Assembly (NCBI GenBank): GCA_002083405.1
Contig: LVWT01000005.1
Coordinates: forward strand, 1-8,510
Reading direction: 5' to 3'
Length of the DNA: 8,510 bases
Source: Nitrospira sp. SG-bin2
Lineage (GTDB): Bacteria; Nitrospirota; Nitrospiria; Nitrospirales; Nitrospiraceae
Shown here: in pieces, positions 4,983-8,510 of the stretch
Layout of the letters: each line of letters begins with the position of its first letter
Numbering within the stretch: the first letter of the stretch is position 1
Notes under the pieces: generated by a model
Database searches by the model: none
Told to the model about the DNA's origin: nothing
What the model saw: only the letters and a program-made list of their open reading frames with translations
Made by a program: the position numbers and the translations under genes

Positions 4983-5636
4983 TTATGGTGCGGCCGGCGC
5001 CGGAGAAGCCGCCCGCCTGGTGAGCCCGCCCGATTCGACATGCAAGAGAAACCGCGCCGCCAAATCCGCGGCTGCAAAGCGGCCCGCCTGCTCCATCGCG
5101 CGATTCTGCAGGGCTCGATTGAACTGGAGGTCGGGCGTGACATAGAACTCGGATGAGCCTTTGGCCAGCTGCGACCACACGACCTTTTTCGTCCTGGTTT
5201 CTTCGACCTTGACCATCATCACCACTTCTGCTCTGCTTTCCAACGTGGTGGTTTGGCTGAAACTCAGCGTCGGTAGGCTTACCGACAGAATTTCTCCGGT
5301 CAAAACGAGATCGGCCGCCTCGGAATCCGGCACGACCTCCGTTCCGCTGCCGGATGAAAATTCATGACGCAAGTAGTTGGTATAGCGTGTTTCCAGATTC
5401 GGTTCGAAGCTCTTATTCACCAGCGACTGAATCACCAGGCGCGGCGTCGGCTCCTGCGAGGCGGATGGATTGGCGCCGCCGATAGTCGGACCGGCCCCCT
5501 CTACGCGAAACTGATAGCCACAACCGGCCAGCCCAAATATGACCAGCACTGAGACGAGCGTGCTGAGTATAGAAAGACCCTGTAGCCTCCTGCCTTGAGT
5601 CGTCCTCTCACTCTTATGAATCTCAACACTCAGCAC
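4983..5636 (-). CDS. lptE: LPS-assembly lipoprotein LptE
   Basis: LptE plugs the LptD beta-barrel in the outer membrane and helps insert LPS into the outer leaflet. The start is GTG at 5636, with AAGGAA at 5649-5644 overlapping the leuS stop codon. A hydrophobic stretch (about residues 21-36) leads to the lipobox L-A-G-C with lipidated Cys39. It is followed by G-Y-Q-F-R, the usual beginning of mature LptE. The rest shows the LptE/RlpB alpha-beta pattern: P-R-L-V-I-Q-S-L-V-N-K-S-F-E-P, an R-Y-T-N-Y-L-R-H-E-F helix, A-D-L-V-L-T-G-E-I and a long strand pair. The signal peptide is preceded by ~20 polar residues, longer than usual. A later start cannot be excluded, but none has a better ribosome site. 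It sits between leuS (11-nt gap) and holA, as in E. coli. The C-terminus is Ala/Pro-rich. Confidence 0.9.
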   Translation of the reverse strand: MLSVEIHKSERTTQGRRLQGLSILSTLVSVLVIFGLAGCGYQFRVEGAGPTIGGANPSASQEPTPRLVIQSLVNKSFEPNLETRYTNYLRHEFSSGSGTEVVPDSEAADLVLTGEILSVSLPTLSFSQTTTLESRAEVVMMVKVEETRTKKVVWSQLAKGSSEFYVTPDLQFNRALQNRAMEQAGRFAAADLAARFLLHVESGGLTRRAASPAPAAP

Positions 5637-5642
5637 TCGGCA
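5622..5642. repeat. Three imperfect heptamers across the lptE start
   Basis: On the plus strand the units are CTCAACA, CTCAGCA and CTCGGCA, at 5622, 5629 and 5636. On the minus strand each heptamer junction creates a GTG, so three GTG codons stand 7 nt apart in three different frames. Only the middle one (5636) opens the lptE frame. Confidence 0.6.
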
Positions 5643-5643
5643 C

Positions 5644-5649
5644 TTCCTT
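5644..5649 (-). promoter_or_regulatory. lptE ribosome binding site inside the leuS stop
   Basis: AAGGAA (minus strand) shares bases with the leuS TAA (5650-5648) and lies 7 nt before the lptE GTG at 5636. It supports the GTG start and suggests translational coupling between leuS and lptE. Confidence 0.6.
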
Positions 5650-8083
5650 AGATGACGAAATTGACCAGCTTCTTCTCAACATAGATAATCTTCTTCGGCT
5701 CCTTGCCTTGAAGCCATTCAGCTGCTTCCTCCCTGGCCATGGCCTCGATCTGGTCTCGTGTCGATTCGGCGCCGACTTCGAGCTTTGCCCGCAACTTGCC
5801 GTTGACCTGGATCGGAATTGTCAGCCGGTCGCTCACGGTCAGAGCCGGATCGAAGATGGGCCAGGGTTGCTGCGACACACTCGGCTTTCCTCCAAGAATC
5901 GCCCAAAGCTCCTCGGCCAGGTGCGGAGCAAACGGAGCCAGCAGCAATACAAACGGCTCGATCACGGATCTGGACCGTTGTTCGGCCTTGGTCATCTCAT
6001 TGGTAAAGACCATCATCTGCGAGATGGCTGTGTTGAAATGCAACGCGTCGACGTCCTCCGTCACCTTCTTGATCGTCCGATGCAGCAATTGCCGATGATC
6101 AAGGTTCGGCGCCGAGGATACGACCGCATTCGACAATCGTCCCTGGTCATCGACCATCAGCCGCCACGTCCGATCCAGAAATCTCGTAATGCCCTCCACC
6201 CCTCTGGTGCTCCAGGGCTTCATCGCTTCGAGCGGGCCCATGAACATTTCATAGAGCCGCACGGCGTCTGCGCCGAACTGGTCCATGATCTCGTCAGGAT
6301 TCACGACGTTGCCGCGTGACTTGGACATTTTCTGGTTGTCTTCGCCGAGCACGATACCCTGATGCACCAACTTCTTGAACGGCTCCGGCGTGCTCACCAG
6401 ACCGATATCAAAGAGAACCTTGTGCCAGAAACGGGAGTACAGGAGATGCAGCACCGCATGCTCGCTGCCGCCGATGTAAAGATCCACCGGCATCCAATAG
6501 CGTTCTTTGGCGGGATCGACAAGCTGTGCCCGGTTGCTCGGATCAATAAACCGGAGGTAATACCAGCAGGACCCGGCCCATTGCGGCATGGTATTGGTTT
6601 CACGGCGGGCCGGTTTGCCTGTCGCGACATCAGTCGTCACCAGCCACTCCTCTAAATTCGCCAGCGGACTTTCCCCCGTTCCAGACGGCTTGAAGTTGCT
6701 CGTCTCCGGCAGAACCAACGGCAGTTGCTCTTCAGGAATCGGGCATGGCTCTCCCTCCACCCAGTTGATCGGAAACGGCTCGCCCCAATACCGTTGCCGG
6801 GCGAACAGCCAATCGCGAAGCTTATAATTGACTGCTCTGGCTCCCTTCCCCTGCTTGGCCAGCCATTCCGTCATTTTCGGGATGGCCTCGGATGGCTTCA
6901 GCCCATCGATGGATAGTGCACCGTCTGCAGTCGTGGAGTTTATGACGGTGCCGCGCTCTGTATCGGTAAAGGCTGCCTCGGCGACAGTCCCGCCGACAAT
7001 CACCTCTCGAATCGGCAGCTGATACCGACGGGCGAACGCCCAGTCCCGTTCGTCATGCGCCGGAACCGCCATAATGGCCCCGGTGCCATAGCTCATCAGC
7101 ACATAGTCGGCAATCCAGATCGGCAGCTGTTCACCGTTGACGGGATTGATGGCGTAGCCGCCCGTAAACACTCCGGTCTTGTCCTTGTCGAGTTCTTGCC
7201 GTTGCAGATCGCTCTTGGTCGCCGCCGCCTCACGATAGGCTTGGACAGCGGATTTTTGCCCGCCCGTCGTGACGACATCGACCAACGGATGCTCGGGGGC
7301 GAGCACCATATAAGTGGCGCCGAACAGCGTGTCTGGTCTGGTCGTGAACACACGGATGATTCCCTTGGTCCCGGACAACGAGAAATCAACCTCCGCGCCA
7401 ATAGAACGTCCGATCCAGTTCTTCTGCATCTCCAACGTGCTCGCCGGCCATTCAACCAGCTTCAGGTCTTCGAGCAGGCGATCGGCATAGGCGGTAATCT
7501 TGAGCACCCATTGCCGCATCGGCTTGCGGATGACATCAAAACCACCGACCTCGCTCTTGCCGTCGACGATTTCTTCGTTCGCCAGCACTGTGCCGAGCGC
7601 GGGACACCAATTGACCGGCACTTCAGCGACATAGGCCAACCCCCGCTCGAACAGTTTCACGAAAATCCATTGCGTCCAGCGATAGTAGTCGGGATCTGTG
7701 GTGCTGAGTTCCCGATCCCAATCATAGGACAGCCCCACCCGTTTCATTTGGCGTTTAAATGTTGCGATGTTCTGGGCGGTCGTAATCGCGGGGTGAATAC
7801 CGGTCTTTACCGCGTACTGTTCAGCCGGCAGGCCGAAAGCGTCCCAGCCCATCGGGTGCAGCACGTTGAACCCGCGCATCCGCTTGTAGCGGGACACGAT
7901 GTCGGTCGCCGTATAGCCTTCGAGATGGCCGACATGGAGTCCGGAGCCGGACGGGTAGGGAAACATGTCGAGACAATAGAATTTGGGCTTGGATGGGTCG
8001 TCCATTGCCCGAAATGGCCGATGCTCTTCCCAGTAAGCCTGCCACTTCGCTTCAACAGCCTGGTGATCGTAGGTCTTGCTCAT
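5648..8083 (-). CDS. leuS: Leucyl-tRNA synthetase
   Basis: The enzyme charges tRNA-Leu with leucine using ATP and edits mischarged tRNA. The start is ATG at 8083, and 811 aa is a normal bacterial length. The class I catalytic fold is intact: the HIGH-type motif H-V-G-H at 50-53 and K-M-S-K-S at 585-589. The inserted CP1 editing domain shows T-T-R-P-D-T-L-F-G (from 247) and H-D-E-R-D at 343-347, whose last Asp is the conserved editing residue. W-S-T-R-G-V-E-G begins the helical anticodon-binding domain, and the C-terminal small domain follows. The purine-rich GAGAGGAGAGAGG is centred well upstream of the ATG, with GCGGGG directly before it, so the ribosome site is loose. No T-box or peptide-leader attenuator is evident. 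It is the first gene of a leuS-lptE-holA operon, separated from ftsH by a hairpin. Confidence 0.97.
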   Translation of the reverse strand: MSKTYDHQAVEAKWQAYWEEHRPFRAMDDPSKPKFYCLDMFPYPSGSGLHVGHLEGYTATDIVSRYKRMRGFNVLHPMGWDAFGLPAEQYAVKTGIHPAITTAQNIATFKRQMKRVGLSYDWDRELSTTDPDYYRWTQWIFVKLFERGLAYVAEVPVNWCPALGTVLANEEIVDGKSEVGGFDVIRKPMRQWVLKITAYADRLLEDLKLVEWPASTLEMQKNWIGRSIGAEVDFSLSGTKGIIRVFTTRPDTLFGATYMVLAPEHPLVDVVTTGGQKSAVQAYREAAATKSDLQRQELDKDKTGVFTGGYAINPVNGEQLPIWIADYVLMSYGTGAIMAVPAHDERDWAFARRYQLPIREVIVGGTVAEAAFTDTERGTVINSTTADGALSIDGLKPSEAIPKMTEWLAKQGKGARAVNYKLRDWLFARQRYWGEPFPINWVEGEPCPIPEEQLPLVLPETSNFKPSGTGESPLANLEEWLVTTDVATGKPARRETNTMPQWAGSCWYYLRFIDPSNRAQLVDPAKERYWMPVDLYIGGSEHAVLHLLYSRFWHKVLFDIGLVSTPEPFKKLVHQGIVLGEDNQKMSKSRGNVVNPDEIMDQFGADAVRLYEMFMGPLEAMKPWSTRGVEGITRFLDRTWRLMVDDQGRLSNAVVSSAPNLDHRQLLHRTIKKVTEDVDALHFNTAISQMMVFTNEMTKAEQRSRSVIEPFVLLLAPFAPHLAEELWAILGGKPSVSQQPWPIFDPALTVSDRLTIPIQVNGKLRAKLEVGAESTRDQIEAMAREEAAEWLQGKEPKKIIYVEKKLVNFVI

Positions 8084-8178
8084 CCCCGCACTCGATCCTC
8101 TCTCCTCTCAAAAATGAGGATGGACTCTAACATAGCCCAGTGGGAGCGACAAGAATCGATGGAAGGGGACAAACACGC

Positions 8179-8212
8179 GATAGGGCGGTCTTCCTTCGAA
8201 GACCGCCCTATC
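8179..8212 (-). terminator. Perfect 14-bp hairpin after ftsH
   Basis: The arms at 8179-8192 and 8199-8212 (GATAGGGCGGTCTT and its exact complement) enclose a 6-nt loop. It begins 24 nt after the ftsH stop in the minus-strand direction. It is followed by GCGTGTTTGTCC, which is only weakly T-rich. It probably ends the ftsH transcript before leuS, or protects its 3' end. Confidence 0.75.
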
Positions 8213-8235
8213 AATTCACGATGATATAGTGCCTG

Positions 8236-8510
8236 CTAGACAGGAACTGCCTGAGAGGAGGGTTGCATGAGAACCTGCTCGATGTCCAGCGCATCCAGCA
8301 CTTCTTTCTCTATCAGCGCCTCAGCTAGCGCCTTCAAGCCGGCCATGTGCTCCGATAACGCGCGCTTGGTCCGTTCGTAATTCTCCATCACGACGCGCTT
8401 GATCTCCGAATCGATCTCCTGCGCCATCTGATCGCTGACCTCCCGCCTGGCTGAAACATCACGGCCCAAAAAGACCGGGCTCCCCTGCTGCCCGAATGTC
8501 AACGGTCCCA
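8236..8510 (-). CDS. ftsH: ATP-dependent zinc metalloprotease FtsH, C-terminal part
   Basis: Only the last 90 codons and a partial one are in the window; the frame stays open to the right edge. The sequence G-P-L-T-F-G then V-F-L-G-R-D is the well-known C-terminal block of the M41 peptidase domain of FtsH. It is followed by S-D-Q-M-A-Q-E-I-D-S-E-I-K-R-V-V and the long terminal helices with A-L-A-E-A-L-I-E-K-E-V-L-D. The tail M-Q-P-S-S-Q-A-V-P-V is the variable end. The AAA+ module and the zinc site HEXXH are beyond the window. FtsH is a membrane-anchored hexamer that degrades misfolded membrane proteins and, in enterobacteria, LpxC. The gene ends at the TAG at 8236, followed by the hairpin at 8179-8212. 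Confidence 0.93.
   Translation of the reverse strand, partial: GPLTFGQQGSPVFLGRDVSARREVSDQMAQEIDSEIKRVVMENYERTKRALSEHMAGLKALAEALIEKEVLDALDIEQVLMQPSSQAVPV

Noticed and set aside
8099..8118. Small inverted repeat TCCTC/GAGGA in the leuS leader
   Set aside because: The stem is only about 5 bp with a mismatch. It could touch the purine-rich ribosome site but is too weak to call as a regulator.
7055..8224. Long plus-strand frame (389 codons) opposite leuS
   Set aside because: It is antisense to a clear leucyl-tRNA synthetase with all motifs. GC-rich codon bias commonly opens such frames.
1..8510. CRISPR array, transposase, integrase, or defence or secretion system
   Set aside because: No regularly spaced repeats and no proteins with such motifs were found on either strand.

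Overview
The window comes from a Gram-negative bacterium. It carries an LPS-assembly lipoprotein gene (lptE), two further lipoprotein genes and a core block leuS-lptE-holA. Protein style, GC-rich coding sequence and gene content suggest a Nitrospira-like member of Nitrospirota. That assignment rests on recollection of similar proteins, not on a search, so it is an inference.

The window has two halves. The right half (about 2580-8510) is conserved housekeeping DNA. At the right edge, on the minus strand, lies the 3' end of ftsH, followed by a strong 14-bp hairpin that probably ends its transcript. Then come leuS (leucyl-tRNA synthetase), lptE (LPS transport) and holA (DNA polymerase III delta subunit), tightly packed as an operon; the order leuS-lptE-holA is the same as in E. 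coli. rpsT (ribosomal protein S20) is the only plus-strand gene. It converges on holA, and the two reading frames overlap by 29 bp at their 3' ends. pyrF (orotidine 5'-phosphate decarboxylase) diverges from rpsT across an 86-bp gap. A tRNA-His(GTG) gene follows pyrF on the minus strand.

The left half (1 to about 2520), immediately downstream of the tRNA-His 3' end, looks accessory. All its genes are small, on the minus strand and poorly characterised: an antitoxin-like ribbon-helix-helix (RHH) protein, a 128-aa orphan, two overlapping lipoprotein genes (one BamE/SmpA-like) and a 101-aa small hypothetical. Three copies of the 3' end of the RHH gene punctuate this half. One is intact and two are decayed and frameshifted. 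The 3' end of one lipoprotein gene also has a second, fragmentary copy nearby. The pattern suggests gene turnover by duplication or recombination between gene tails in a variable region next to a tRNA gene. No recombinase, transposase, CRISPR array or att duplication is visible, and I see no clearly new defence or metabolic system.
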